Source: an uncultured Collinsella sp. (GTDB taxonomy: Bacteria > Actinomycetota > Coriobacteriia > Coriobacteriales > Coriobacteriaceae). From it: 64,000 nt of DNA. Both the position numbers and the translations under genes were made by a program. The stretch is taken from positions 79,972 through 143,971 of the forward strand of contig CAUDNY010000006.1 of the NCBI GenBank assembly GCA_958450865.1, in the 5' to 3' direction. Positions 49,466 through 57,614 of the stretch are shown here, in pieces (within the stretch, counting starts at the first letter, position 1; every line of letters begins with the position of its first letter). The notes beneath the pieces were generated by a model. It did no database searches, was not told where the DNA came from, and saw only the letters and a program-made list of their open reading frames with translations.

Positions 49466-50626
49466 ATGAAAAACCGTACGGTTTTGCTTTATATGACGTT
49501 CGTTTTTCTGTCGAACTTCAGCACCATTTTGTATTTTCTGACGGTTTACCTTGAATTCGTCGGATTCTCGATAGTGGCGATTTCTAGCATGATGATTGCA
49601 TATCAAGTGAGCAAGTTCATCCTCGAAGTTCCCACTGGCTATATTGCTGATAGGTTTGGACGAAAGACAAGCGGTCTCGTTGGCGTCGTGGGGATGCTTG
49701 GATACTACGCTGCCCTGCTTCTCGTCCGTTTCCCTCTGCTTTTAATCGGTGCGTTCGCTCTCAAAGGTTTTGCCGTTGCATGTCTGAGCGGATCCATAGA
49801 AGCGATTTACATTGACAGCGTCTCTCAGGACCAGCTCGTAAGACTTAATGTCGTTGAGCTATTTGTTTTCTATGCCTCTTATGCCATCTCCGCTTGCGTG
49901 GGTGGTTTCATTTCGTCTGTCGGTGCATATCTCATTGGTCTTTCGGCAGATATCATCGCAATGGTGTTGACGTTGGTTGTCGTTGTCTGCATTCCTGAGA
50001 TGCGAAGAGGGGGCACTGCGGGGGCACCTGAGCGTGGAATTAGCCCGAAGATGATCGGTGCCGCTATTGCGTGTAATGGCATTCTTCGTTCAGCGTTCAT
50101 CATGGACTGTTCTCAGGCATTTGCTTTTGTCGCCCTGGAAGACTTTTTCTCACTGCTGCTTGCGGGCCGCGGAATGAATTCCGTCGCTTCGGGTGTGACC
50201 ATTGCGGTCCAGCTCCTTGCCTCGGCCTCCATGGGGCTTATTGTGCCCAGTGTGATTGCTCATGTCGACAAGGGCCGTTTTGCGCGTATTTGCGGCATCA
50301 TTCGCTTAGTATTGACAGCTTTGTTTTTGATCCCCCTTACTCCGGCTAATTTGCTGCCCGTGTTCTATGTGCTGCAGACGGTTGCGTACTCGTTGTTTGC
50401 TCCAATTAAATACTCAATTTTTCAAAATGCTGCTGATTCTTCGATGCGCTGTTCATTGATTTCGGTTCAAAGCCAGATGGTGGCGGTGGGTGCTGTTCTT
50501 TTCTATCTGCTCAACGCTGTGTTGAGCAGCGCCGCGGGCATTCGAGTCGTATTGCTTGTCGCGCTCGGGATTTCTTCTTTGGTGTATATCCCCGCGCTAT
50601 TCCGTCTTACAAGCCAAAGGACATGA
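49466..50626 (+). CDS. MFS transporter
   Basis: This 386-residue protein has about 12 helices. The loop 2-3 motif YIADRFGRKTSGLVGVVG is characteristic of the major facilitator superfamily. The start at 49466 has GGAG just upstream; an earlier in-frame ATG at 49442 precedes this site. Codon use and lower GC resemble the LysR gene and not the flanking housekeeping genes, suggesting joint acquisition. Substrate unknown; drug or metabolite efflux is possible. The hairpin at 50661-50694 ends it. Confidence 0.83.
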   Translation: MKNRTVLLYMTFVFLSNFSTILYFLTVYLEFVGFSIVAISSMMIAYQVSKFILEVPTGYIADRFGRKTSGLVGVVGMLGYYAALLLVRFPLLLIGAFALKGFAVACLSGSIEAIYIDSVSQDQLVRLNVVELFVFYASYAISACVGGFISSVGAYLIGLSADIIAMVLTLVVVVCIPEMRRGGTAGAPERGISPKMIGAAIACNGILRSAFIMDCSQAFAFVALEDFFSLLLAGRGMNSVASGVTIAVQLLASASMGLIVPSVIAHVDKGRFARICGIIRLVLTALFLIPLTPANLLPVFYVLQTVAYSLFAPIKYSIFQNAADSSMRCSLISVQSQMVAVGAVLFYLLNAVLSSAAGIRVVLLVALGISSLVYIPALFRLTSQRT

Positions 50627-50660
50627 GTATTTAGACACCGATAACTTATATATCAACGCC

Positions 50661-50694
50661 AATAAACCCGAGCGCGAGGGCGTTTGGGTTTATT
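50661..50694 (+). terminator. hairpin after the MFS gene
   Basis: AATAAACCC and GGGTTTATT pair around a 16-nt loop. Confidence 0.55.
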
Positions 50695-50747
50695 ATTGAA
50701 GCGTATGTAACCTGGCGGCGCCACACCGCCTGTTAGTAGGGAGACAC

Positions 50748-51926
50748 ATGAACGTTCTGGTCGTCAACGCGGGATCTTCGACCCTTAAGTATCAGGTCAT
50801 CGACACCAAGTCCCACAAGGTGTCCGCAAAGGGCTCCTGCGAGCGCGTCTGCTTTACCGGCGGTACCTTCACCCACGCTGCTAACGGTTCCAAGAAGGTG
50901 ACCGAGAACATCGAGTTCCCCGACCACAAGGTCGCCATCGAGGTCGTCCTGAAGGACCTCGAGGCCAACGGCGTCAAGATCGAGGGCATCGGCCATCGCA
51001 TCGTTCAGGGCGGTTGGTACTTTGGCGATTCCTCCCTCGTCGACGAGGACGTTCTCGCTAAGATCCGCGAGGTCGCCCCGCTGGCGCCGCTCCACAACAA
51101 CCCCGAGGCCAACGTTATCGAGTTCTGCCTGGAGCAGTATCCCGACCTGCCCAATGTCACGGTCTATGACACCGCTTTCCACTTCAACATGCCCGAGGTC
51201 GCCAAGACTTACGCTCTACCCAAGGACGTTTGCGACAAGCTGCACATCCGTAAGTACGGCGCCCACGGCACCAGCTACCGTTACATCTCCAAGAAGGTCG
51301 CCGAGATGACCAACGGCGAGGCCCGCAAGGTCGTCGTGTGCCATATCGGCTCCGGCGCTTCCCTGTGCGCTATCGAGGACGGCAAGTGCATGGACACCAC
51401 CATGGGCCTCACCCCGCTCGATGGCGTCATGATGGGCACCCGCTGCGGCTCCATCGACCCGGCTACCGTGTGCTACCTGCAGCGCGAGGGTGGCTACACC
51501 TTCGACGAGGTCGACGAGATGATGAACAAGAAGTCCGGCCTTTTGGCTGTGACCGGCGGCAAGACCAACGACTGCCGCAACGTCGAGGAGCTCGCCGCCG
51601 CTGGCGACCCCGAGGCTCAGCTCGCCTTCGACATGTTTGTCTACAAGATTGCCGCCAAGGCTGCCGAGATGGCTACTTCCATGTGCGGCATGGACACCCT
51701 GGTCTTTACCGCCGGCATCGGCGAGCACGCTCCGGCTGTCCGCGCTGGCGTGGCCGACCGTCTGGCCTTTATGGGCGTCAAGATGGACCATGCCCGCAAC
51801 GCCCTGCGCGGCGACGGCGCTTGGTGCCTGTCCGCCAAGGATTCCAAGGTCAAGATCTTTGTCATCCCCACGGACGAGGAGTTCATGATCGCTTCCGACG
51901 TCGAGCGCATCGTCAACGGCAAGTAA
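50748..51926 (+). CDS. ackA: acetate kinase homologue, copy 1 (altered conserved motifs)
   Basis: This is a 392-residue ASKHA-fold acetate kinase. NVLVVNAGSSTLKYQVID opens the fold, GIGHRIVQGGWYF holds the substrate Arg, and YDTAFHFNMPE the catalytic Asp. GLTPLDGVMMGTRCGSIDPA holds the second Arg, FTAGIGEHAP is the adenosine loop, and PTDEEFMIA closes it. Two usually invariant motifs differ: GTSH reads GTSY and the phosphate loop H-L-G-N-G reads HIGSGAS. It may have altered kinetics or substrate. Own ribosome site GTAGGGAG, its own terminator, and a paralogue follows. Confidence 0.85.
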   Translation: MNVLVVNAGSSTLKYQVIDTKSHKVSAKGSCERVCFTGGTFTHAANGSKKVTENIEFPDHKVAIEVVLKDLEANGVKIEGIGHRIVQGGWYFGDSSLVDEDVLAKIREVAPLAPLHNNPEANVIEFCLEQYPDLPNVTVYDTAFHFNMPEVAKTYALPKDVCDKLHIRKYGAHGTSYRYISKKVAEMTNGEARKVVVCHIGSGASLCAIEDGKCMDTTMGLTPLDGVMMGTRCGSIDPATVCYLQREGGYTFDEVDEMMNKKSGLLAVTGGKTNDCRNVEELAAAGDPEAQLAFDMFVYKIAAKAAEMATSMCGMDTLVFTAGIGEHAPAVRAGVADRLAFMGVKMDHARNALRGDGAWCLSAKDSKVKIFVIPTDEEFMIASDVERIVNGK

Positions 51927-51937
51927 TTGCAAGAGGG

Positions 51938-51976
51938 GAGGGGCTGGACGACCAAGTGCCGTTCAGCCCCTCTTTT
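51938..51976 (+). terminator. terminator of ackA copy 1
   Basis: GAGGGGCTG pairs with CAGCCCCTC and four T follow. Confidence 0.75.
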
Positions 51977-52090
51977 GCGCTCGTTGGGCGATATGCCTGA
52001 TAGTTATTTATTAAGCTGTGATAACTTCTTATTAACATGCGGCCGCCTTAAGGGGTCTGCGTCGACCGTATTGCACTGCAAAGGAGTCTC

Positions 52091-53269
52091 ATGAACGTAC
52101 TTGTTGTCAACGCCGGCAGCTCAAGCCTTAAATATCAGCTTTTGGATACCGATACCCGCGAGGTTTTCGCCAAGGGCAACTGCGAACGTATCGGTTCGGA
52201 CATGGGCATCTTTGGCCACTCCGAGAACGGTGGCGCCAGGCAGACCGAGGAGGTCCCTTTCCCCGATCATCGCTCTGCTATCGCTCGCGTGCTCGAGGAG
52301 CTCGAGAAGACCGACTTTACGATTGATGGCATTGGCCATCGTATCGTTCAGGGCGGCTGGCACTTCGATGATTCCGCGGTCGTCGACGATGAGGTCATGG
52401 CTAAGATCCTTGAGGTGGCCCCGCTCGCTCCGCTGCACAATTACGGCGAGGCCGCGGCAATCGAATATTGCCGCGAGAAGTATCCTGAGCTGCCCAACGT
52501 GGCCGTCTTCGACACCTCGTTCCACATGACCATGCCCGAGGTCGCCTACACCTACGCGCTGCCCAAGGACGTGTGCGACAAGTACCACGTGCGCAAGTAC
52601 GGCGCACACGGTACGAGCCACCGCTACGAGTGGATGATGGCCAAGGAGATCCTGGGCTCGCGCTGCCACCGTCTGCTTTCGTGCCATCTGGGCAACGGTG
52701 CTTCGCTTGCCGCCATTGAGGACGGCGTGTGCCGCGATACCACGATGGGCCTCACGCCGCTTGACGGCCTGATGATGGGCACCCGTTGTGGTTCCATTGA
52801 CCCGGCCACCGTGTGCTACCTGCAGCGCGAGGGCGGCTACAGCTACCAGGAAGTCGACGACATGATGAACAAGCAGTCCGGCCTGCTTGCCATTTCGGGC
52901 ATCTCCAACGACGCCCGCGACATCCGCACGCGCGCCTCCGAGGGAGATGAGCGCTGCCTGCTCGCCTTCGATATGTTTGCCTACAAGGCTATGCAGCAGG
53001 CCGGCTCCATGATCGCTTCCATGGCGGGCGTGGATACCATCACCTTTACCGCCGGCATCGGCGAGAACGACTGGTCGATTCGCAAGGCCTTCTGCGACTG
53101 CTTTGAGTGGCTGGGCGTGCGCATCGACAATAACAAGAACCGCGAGGCCGTGGGCAACGGCCCGCAGGTCATCAGCGCCGCCGGTTCCGCCGTCACGGTC
53201 ATGGTCATCCCCACCGACGAGGAATACATGATCGCCCACGACGTCGAGCGTCTGACCAAGAACAACTAA
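52091..53269 (+). CDS. ackA: acetate kinase, copy 2 (canonical motifs)
   Basis: This 392-residue paralogue has the same length and layout as the gene at 50748. Here the standard motifs are kept: NAGSSSLKYQLLD, FDTSFHMTMPE, KYGAHGTSHRY, LSCHLGNGASLAAI, GTRCGSIDPATVC and FTAGIGENDWSIRKA. It converts acetyl phosphate and ADP to acetate and ATP in fermentation, and is partnered by Pta encoded at 55200. AAGGAG precedes the ATG. The 114-base gap from copy 1 contains a terminator and an AT-rich promoter-like stretch, so the copies are probably expressed separately. Confidence 0.92.
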   Translation: MNVLVVNAGSSSLKYQLLDTDTREVFAKGNCERIGSDMGIFGHSENGGARQTEEVPFPDHRSAIARVLEELEKTDFTIDGIGHRIVQGGWHFDDSAVVDDEVMAKILEVAPLAPLHNYGEAAAIEYCREKYPELPNVAVFDTSFHMTMPEVAYTYALPKDVCDKYHVRKYGAHGTSHRYEWMMAKEILGSRCHRLLSCHLGNGASLAAIEDGVCRDTTMGLTPLDGLMMGTRCGSIDPATVCYLQREGGYSYQEVDDMMNKQSGLLAISGISNDARDIRTRASEGDERCLLAFDMFAYKAMQQAGSMIASMAGVDTITFTAGIGENDWSIRKAFCDCFEWLGVRIDNNKNREAVGNGPQVISAAGSAVTVMVIPTDEEYMIAHDVERLTKNN

Positions 53270-53290
53270 CGCGCGCATTTGCAAGTAAAC

Positions 53291-53327
53291 AAAAGGCCTC
53301 CAGAGCAACAGCTCCGGAGGCCTTTTT
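53291..53327 (+). terminator. terminator of ackA copy 2
   Basis: AAAAGGCCTCC pairs with GGAGGCCTTTT, inner GAGC pairs with GCTC, and the stem ends in a T-run. Confidence 0.85.
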
Positions 53328-53504
53328 GCTAGCATGCGGAAAATCCAGTCCCGAAGTGATCGTCACCAGCAACGCCTGCGCTCCCAGCAACGGCACCCGA
53401 TCATTCAGATTCTCAGCCCCAGCTCGTAGCCAAGCCGCCGTCCACTCCAGATGCCCTAATTGCTACGTAGCGGTAGAAGGCCGTACGGGCTAACCCCTGA
53501 AAAC

Positions 53505-53792
53505 ATTCCGCACTGATATCTTCTGTATTGAAGACGTCGATGATGCACCCGTATACCATTGACGTCGACACCATCAGATGCGGACCGCGCGGTGACCCCA
53601 CATTCCGCTGGCGCCCACAGGGCTGCCCTCGTTTCCTGACATGTCCCGCGCGGGCCGCGGCGAGCCGAGACCGCCGCATGACCTAATAGGAGCATGGAGC
53701 GATACCGCGGACCCGATCAACCGCATTCTATCGCGCCCCGTCAGTGTGCCGTCTGCCCGGTCCAGGCGAGCACGGAAAGAACGGAGCGAGAC
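53505..53792 (+). other. non-coding 5' region of the IS110 element
   Basis: About 290 bases with no credible gene. In IS110-family elements this side can encode the bridge RNA that guides recombination, so a structured RNA is possible here. I see a short inverted repeat around GACGTCGATG / CATTGACGTC (about 53529-53562) but could not fold the whole region. Confidence 0.35.
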
Positions 53793-55082
53793 ATGAGAAC
53801 CGAATCGACACCCGGCGCCCGCGGGCCGGTCTTCTGCGGGGTCGACACCCACGCCGACTCGCACTGGCTGTACGTCCTGGACTGGAGGGGCCGCAGGGTC
53901 CTGTCCCGCCGGTTCCCCGCCGACGCGGCGGGCTACGAGGCGCTCGCCGGGGCGATCGCGGCGGCCGGGGAGCCGGCCTGCGTCGCGATGGAGGGGACGT
54001 CGTCCTACGGGGCGGGCCTCACCAGGCACCTCGCGTCGCTGGGGATGCCCGTGCGCGAGGCGCTCTCCCCGGCGAGGACGCAGAGGAGGCGCCCGGGGCA
54101 GGGGAAGTGCGACGAGTCGGACGCGGAGAGGGCCGCCCGCGCGGCGATGTCCGGCTCGAAGCTCGGGACCCCCAAGAGCCAGGACGGGTGGGTCGACGGG
54201 GTGCGCTGCATGCTCGCGGCGCGCTCCGGGGCGGTGAAGGCGCGGACCTCGGCGATCAACACCGCGAGGTCGCTGCTCACCACCGCGCCGGAGGGGCTCA
54301 GGTCGAGGTTCCGCGGCATGGGAGGGCCGAGGCTGATGGAGGAGCTCCCCTCCGTGCGCTCCGAGGGCGCGCTGGGCGCCGCGCTCGGAGCGCTGGCGGA
54401 CCTGTGGGCGGCGGCGCGCGACGCGGCGCTCGACATGGAGCGCGCGATCGAGGCGTCCCTGGAGGAGAACTGCCCCGCGCTGCTGGCGATGTACGGGTGC
54501 GGGCCCGTGAGCGCGGCCAAGCTCGCGGTCGCGGCCGGGGACAACCCGGGCAGGCTGCGCTCCGAGGCGTCGTTCGCGGCGATATGCGGGGCCTGCCCCA
54601 TCCCCGCCTCGAGCGGCAAGACCGTGAGGCACAGGCTCAACAGGGGCGGCGACCGGCAGGCGAACAGCGCGCTGCACGAGATCGCGAGGCAGAGGGTCAT
54701 GCGCGACCCCGAGACCGCCGAGTACGCCGAGAGGGCCAGGGCGCGGGGGAAGAGCGACAGGGAGGTCATGAGGTGCCTCAAGCGCTACGTGGCCAGGGAG
54801 GCGTACCGGGCGCTGATGCGCCCGCACGAGATAAGGAGGCCGGCGGACGCGTCGGAGCTCGTGGCGGCCAGGCGCGCGGCGAAGGTCAGCCAGGCGAGGG
54901 CGGCGTCCATACTGGGCACCAGCGAGAAGTACATCTCGATGCTGGAGAGGGGCCAAAGGGAGCTCAAGCCAATAAGGAGGGCCTACGAGGCGTGGGTCGA
55001 GGCGGGGCTCCCGCTCAATTGGGACAGGCAGGCGTTCGAGGCCGAGCGCAAAATGGATTCTAAAAAACACCTTGCCAAATAG
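53793..55082 (+). CDS. IS110-family transposase with C-terminal Cro/C1-type HTH
   Basis: This is a 429-residue DEDD-type recombinase. CGVDTHADSHWLYVLDW gives the first Asp and MEGTSSYGAGLTRHL the Glu. DESDAERAARAA gives later acids. The C-terminal Tnp_IS110 domain has MYGCGPVSAAKLAVAAG and IPASSGKTVRHRLNRGG with the likely nucleophilic Ser. Residues about 355-410 add VAARRAAKVSQARAASILG and TSEKYISMLERGQREL, an XRE-type helix-turn-helix unusual for the family. GC content and AGG/GCG codon use are far above the neighbouring genes, indicating transfer. The start at 53793 is preferred because the longer frame (53694) has no family resemblance before it. Confidence 0.88.
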   Translation: MRTESTPGARGPVFCGVDTHADSHWLYVLDWRGRRVLSRRFPADAAGYEALAGAIAAAGEPACVAMEGTSSYGAGLTRHLASLGMPVREALSPARTQRRRPGQGKCDESDAERAARAAMSGSKLGTPKSQDGWVDGVRCMLAARSGAVKARTSAINTARSLLTTAPEGLRSRFRGMGGPRLMEELPSVRSEGALGAALGALADLWAAARDAALDMERAIEASLEENCPALLAMYGCGPVSAAKLAVAAGDNPGRLRSEASFAAICGACPIPASSGKTVRHRLNRGGDRQANSALHEIARQRVMRDPETAEYAERARARGKSDREVMRCLKRYVAREAYRALMRPHEIRRPADASELVAARRAAKVSQARAASILGTSEKYISMLERGQRELKPIRRAYEAWVEAGLPLNWDRQAFEAERKMDSKKHLAK

Positions 55083-55095
55083 GAGCGTCAGACCA

Positions 55096-55142
55096 GAAAC
55101 GCCCCCGTTCGTAGCTCCGAAGGAGCAGAACGGGGGCGTTTC
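55096..55142 (+). terminator. hairpin after the transposase
   Basis: GAAACGCCCCCGTTC pairs with GAACGGGGGCGTTTC, with an inner GCTCC/GGAGC stem. Confidence 0.75.
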
Positions 55143-55199
55143 ATTGGTCGAGGACGTTTTCAGGGGTTAGCCCGTACGGCCTTCGGGCGAGTGCGTGCG

Positions 55200-56180
55200 C
55201 TACTCAGCCATCTGAGCCTGGACGGCGGTGATGGCCACGACACCCACGATGTCGTCAGCAGAGCAGCCGCGCGACAGATCGTTGACCGGCTTGGCGATGC
55301 CCTGCAGGATGGGGCCGTAGGCGTCGGCGCCGGCGAAGCGCTGGACCAGCTTGTAGCCGATGTTGCCGGCCTCGAGGTCGGGGAACACGAGCACGTTGGC
55401 CTTACCGGCAACGGAGGAACCAGGAGCCTTGAGCTGGGCGACGGTGGGAACGATGGCGGCGTCGAGCTGCAGGTCGCCATCGATGGCGAGCTTGGGAGCC
55501 TTCTCCTTGCAGAACTTCACGGCCTCTTGGACCTTCTTGGCGACCTCGCCGCCAGCGGAGCCCATGGTGGAGTAGGAGAGCATGGCCACGTGCGGCTCAA
55601 CGTTGCCCATGAAGGTGGACCAGGAGTGAGCGGAGGCGATGGCGATCTCGGAGAGCTCGTCGGAGGACGGGTTGATGTTGAGGCCGCAGTCGGCGAAGAT
55701 CAGCGTGCCGTCGGTGCCGAACTGCGGGGTGTCGGTGCACATCACGAAGAAGGCCGAGACCATCTTGGTGCCCGGGGCGGTCTTGAGGATCTGAAGCGCG
55801 GGGCGCAGGGTGTCGGCGGTGGAGTGGCAGGCGCCGGAGACCAGGCCGTCGGCATCGCCCATCTTGACCATCATGGTGCCAAAGTAGGTGGCGTCCATCA
55901 CCTGGGCGCGAGCCTGCTCGATGGTAACGCCCTTCTTGGCGCGGAGCTCGGCAAACTTCTGCGCGTACACCTCGTGCTTCTCGGCATTGCGCGGGTCGAT
56001 GACGGTAGCGCCGGGAACGTTGATCTCGTCGGGGTTGCCCAGGATGACGATCTTTGCCAGGCCCTCCTCGATGATTTTGGTGGCCGCGACGATAGTGCGC
56101 GGATCCTCGCCCTCGGGCAGGACGATCGTCTTAAGGTCGGCCTTGGCGGCAGACTTCATACGGTTTAGGAAATCGCTCAT
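55200..56180 (-). CDS. pta: phosphate acetyltransferase
   Basis: This is a 326-residue Pta of the short type. KTIVLPEGEDPRTIVAATKI opens it. TYFGTMMVKMGDADGLVSGA, CHSTADTLRPALQI and FADCGLNINPSSDELSEIA carry conserved substrate residues. AMLSYSTMGSAGG and GYKLVQRFAGADAYGPILQG close it. It converts acetyl-CoA to acetyl phosphate, feeding the acetate kinases upstream. It is convergent with the ack genes and separated from them by the IS110 element. Confidence 0.94.
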   Translation of the reverse strand: MSDFLNRMKSAAKADLKTIVLPEGEDPRTIVAATKIIEEGLAKIVILGNPDEINVPGATVIDPRNAEKHEVYAQKFAELRAKKGVTIEQARAQVMDATYFGTMMVKMGDADGLVSGACHSTADTLRPALQILKTAPGTKMVSAFFVMCTDTPQFGTDGTLIFADCGLNINPSSDELSEIAIASAHSWSTFMGNVEPHVAMLSYSTMGSAGGEVAKKVQEAVKFCKEKAPKLAIDGDLQLDAAIVPTVAQLKAPGSSVAGKANVLVFPDLEAGNIGYKLVQRFAGADAYGPILQGIAKPVNDLSRGCSADDIVGVVAITAVQAQMAE

Positions 56181-56233
56181 GTTACTCCTTACAAGCGTTT
56201 CGCTAAGCTCCAGGCGCCCGGCTGTTCACGAAT

Positions 56234-56254
56234 AAACCCGCTGCTAGCGGGTTT
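56234..56254. terminator. 9-bp hairpin in the pta upstream region
   Basis: AAACCCGCT and AGCGGGTTT pair around GCT. It lies 53 bases upstream of pta in its leader and may influence read-through. Confidence 0.45.
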
Positions 56255-56327
56255 ACCTTACGTTAATGTTCGCCGCGGTGCTTGAGCTTTCCTTGTGTGG
56301 CAAGCTCATTATAGGACGCATTAGCGC

Positions 56328-56333
56328 TATAAT
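56328..56333 (+). promoter_or_regulatory. consensus -10 box of glf
   Basis: TATAAT occurs 78 bases before the glf start. A -35 box is weak. Confidence 0.45.
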
Positions 56334-56411
56334 CGCTCTGATAAATGTGTCTCGAAGAATGTTCGAGAAAAGCCCAGCTAACGAGCCCGTGGCTTTTGAC
56401 AAGGAGTATCG

Positions 56412-57614
56412 ATGCAGATTACCTCAGGCCTGCCTGAAGGCTTTAACGCCGGCGCGTACGACATGATTGTCGTCGGTGCTGGATATGCCGGTGCCGTTTG
56501 TGCCCGCCGTCTCGCCGAGACCATCGGCTATCGTGTTGCCGTTTTGGAGCGCCGTAGCCACATTGCGGGCAATGCCTATGACTGCACTGACGAGGCCGGA
56601 ATCCTGATCCACGAGTACGGTCCGCATATCTATCACACCTTTAACGAGCGCGTGCACAATTTCCTGTCGCGCTTTACCAAGTGGACGGATTATCAGCACA
56701 AGGTGCTCGCCAACATCAACGGTACCCTTATGCCCGTGCCCTTCAACCATGCGAGTCTCAAGCTCGCCTTTGGTGACGAGCGCGGCGAGGAGCTGTATCA
56801 GAAGCTCGTGGAGACCTTTGGCAAGGATGTCAAGGTGCCCATTATGGAGCTGCGTAAGAAGAACGACCCCGACTTGGCCGAGGTCGCCGATTACGTCTAC
56901 GAGAACGTCTTTTTGCATTACACCATGAAGCAGTGGGGCCAGACGCCCGATCAGATCGATCCCTCGATCACCGGCCGCGTTCCCGTCTTTGTGGGCGATG
57001 ATGACCGCTACTTCCCGCAAGCCCCCTTCCAGGGCATGCCGCAGGAGGGCTACACGGCGCTCTTTGAGCACATGCTCGACCACGACCTGATCGACGTGTT
57101 CTGCGACGTGGACGCCCGCGATCTCTTTGAGATCGACGAGACCACCGTCAAGATCGACGGCAAGGTCTATGGTGGCGAGATCGTCTACACCGGTCCGCTC
57201 GATGAGCTGTTCAATCTCGATCTGGGCGCGCTACCGTACCGCACGCTCGACATGAAGTTCGAGACGCTCGATATGGACCAGTTCCAGCCCGTGGGCACCG
57301 TCAACTACACCACGAGCGAGGACTACACGCGCATTACCGAGTTCAAGAACATGACCGGTCAGATCCTGCCCGGCAAGACCACCATCATGAAGGAGTATTC
57401 CAAGGCCTATACGCCCGGCTCGGGCGAGACGCCGTACTACGCCATTCTTGAGCCCGAGAACCGTGAGCTCTATGAGCGCTATCTTGAGCGCGTCCAGAAC
57501 CTGACGAACTTCCACCCGGTGGGTCGTCTGGCCGAGTATCGTTACTACGATATGGACGCTGTGACCAATTCCGCCCTCGATCTTTCGGATGAGATTATCG
57601 CCTGCCATGCATAA
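56412..57614 (+). CDS. glf: UDP-galactopyranose mutase
   Basis: This is a 400-residue FAD enzyme that interconverts UDP-galactopyranose and UDP-galactofuranose. The dinucleotide motif is MIVVGAGYAGAVCARRLAE near residue 18, followed by LERRSHIAGNAYD, HEYGPHIYHTFN and MKQWGQTPDQIDPSI. ALPYRTLDMKFET, VGTVNYT and YSKAYTPGSGETPYY close the active site. GCLY-type tail signals are absent, so it is cytoplasmic. The start has AAGGAG upstream. It overlaps the next glycosyltransferase by 8 bases, so the two make and use galactofuranose for a surface polysaccharide. Confidence 0.93.
   Translation: MQITSGLPEGFNAGAYDMIVVGAGYAGAVCARRLAETIGYRVAVLERRSHIAGNAYDCTDEAGILIHEYGPHIYHTFNERVHNFLSRFTKWTDYQHKVLANINGTLMPVPFNHASLKLAFGDERGEELYQKLVETFGKDVKVPIMELRKKNDPDLAEVADYVYENVFLHYTMKQWGQTPDQIDPSITGRVPVFVGDDDRYFPQAPFQGMPQEGYTALFEHMLDHDLIDVFCDVDARDLFEIDETTVKIDGKVYGGEIVYTGPLDELFNLDLGALPYRTLDMKFETLDMDQFQPVGTVNYTTSEDYTRITEFKNMTGQILPGKTTIMKEYSKAYTPGSGETPYYAILEPENRELYERYLERVQNLTNFHPVGRLAEYRYYDMDAVTNSALDLSDEIIACHA

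Larger units (their letters stand above)
53477..55183 (+). mobile_element. IS110-family element inside a 28-bp inverted repeat
   Basis: Positions 53477-53504 and 55156-55183 are perfect inverted repeats of 28 bases (beginning AAGGCCGTACGGGCTAACCC on the left). Between them lie about 290 non-coding bases, a transposase gene and a terminator. IS110 elements usually lack such terminal repeats, so the true ends may lie inside and the repeat may belong to the target or a second element. It sits between ackA copy 2 and pta. Confidence 0.65.

Noticed and set aside
53574..55070. A 498-codon minus-strand frame and a second plus-strand frame across the IS110 transposase
   Set aside because: Very high GC keeps several frames open. 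Only the frame at 53793-55082 shows IS110 motifs.
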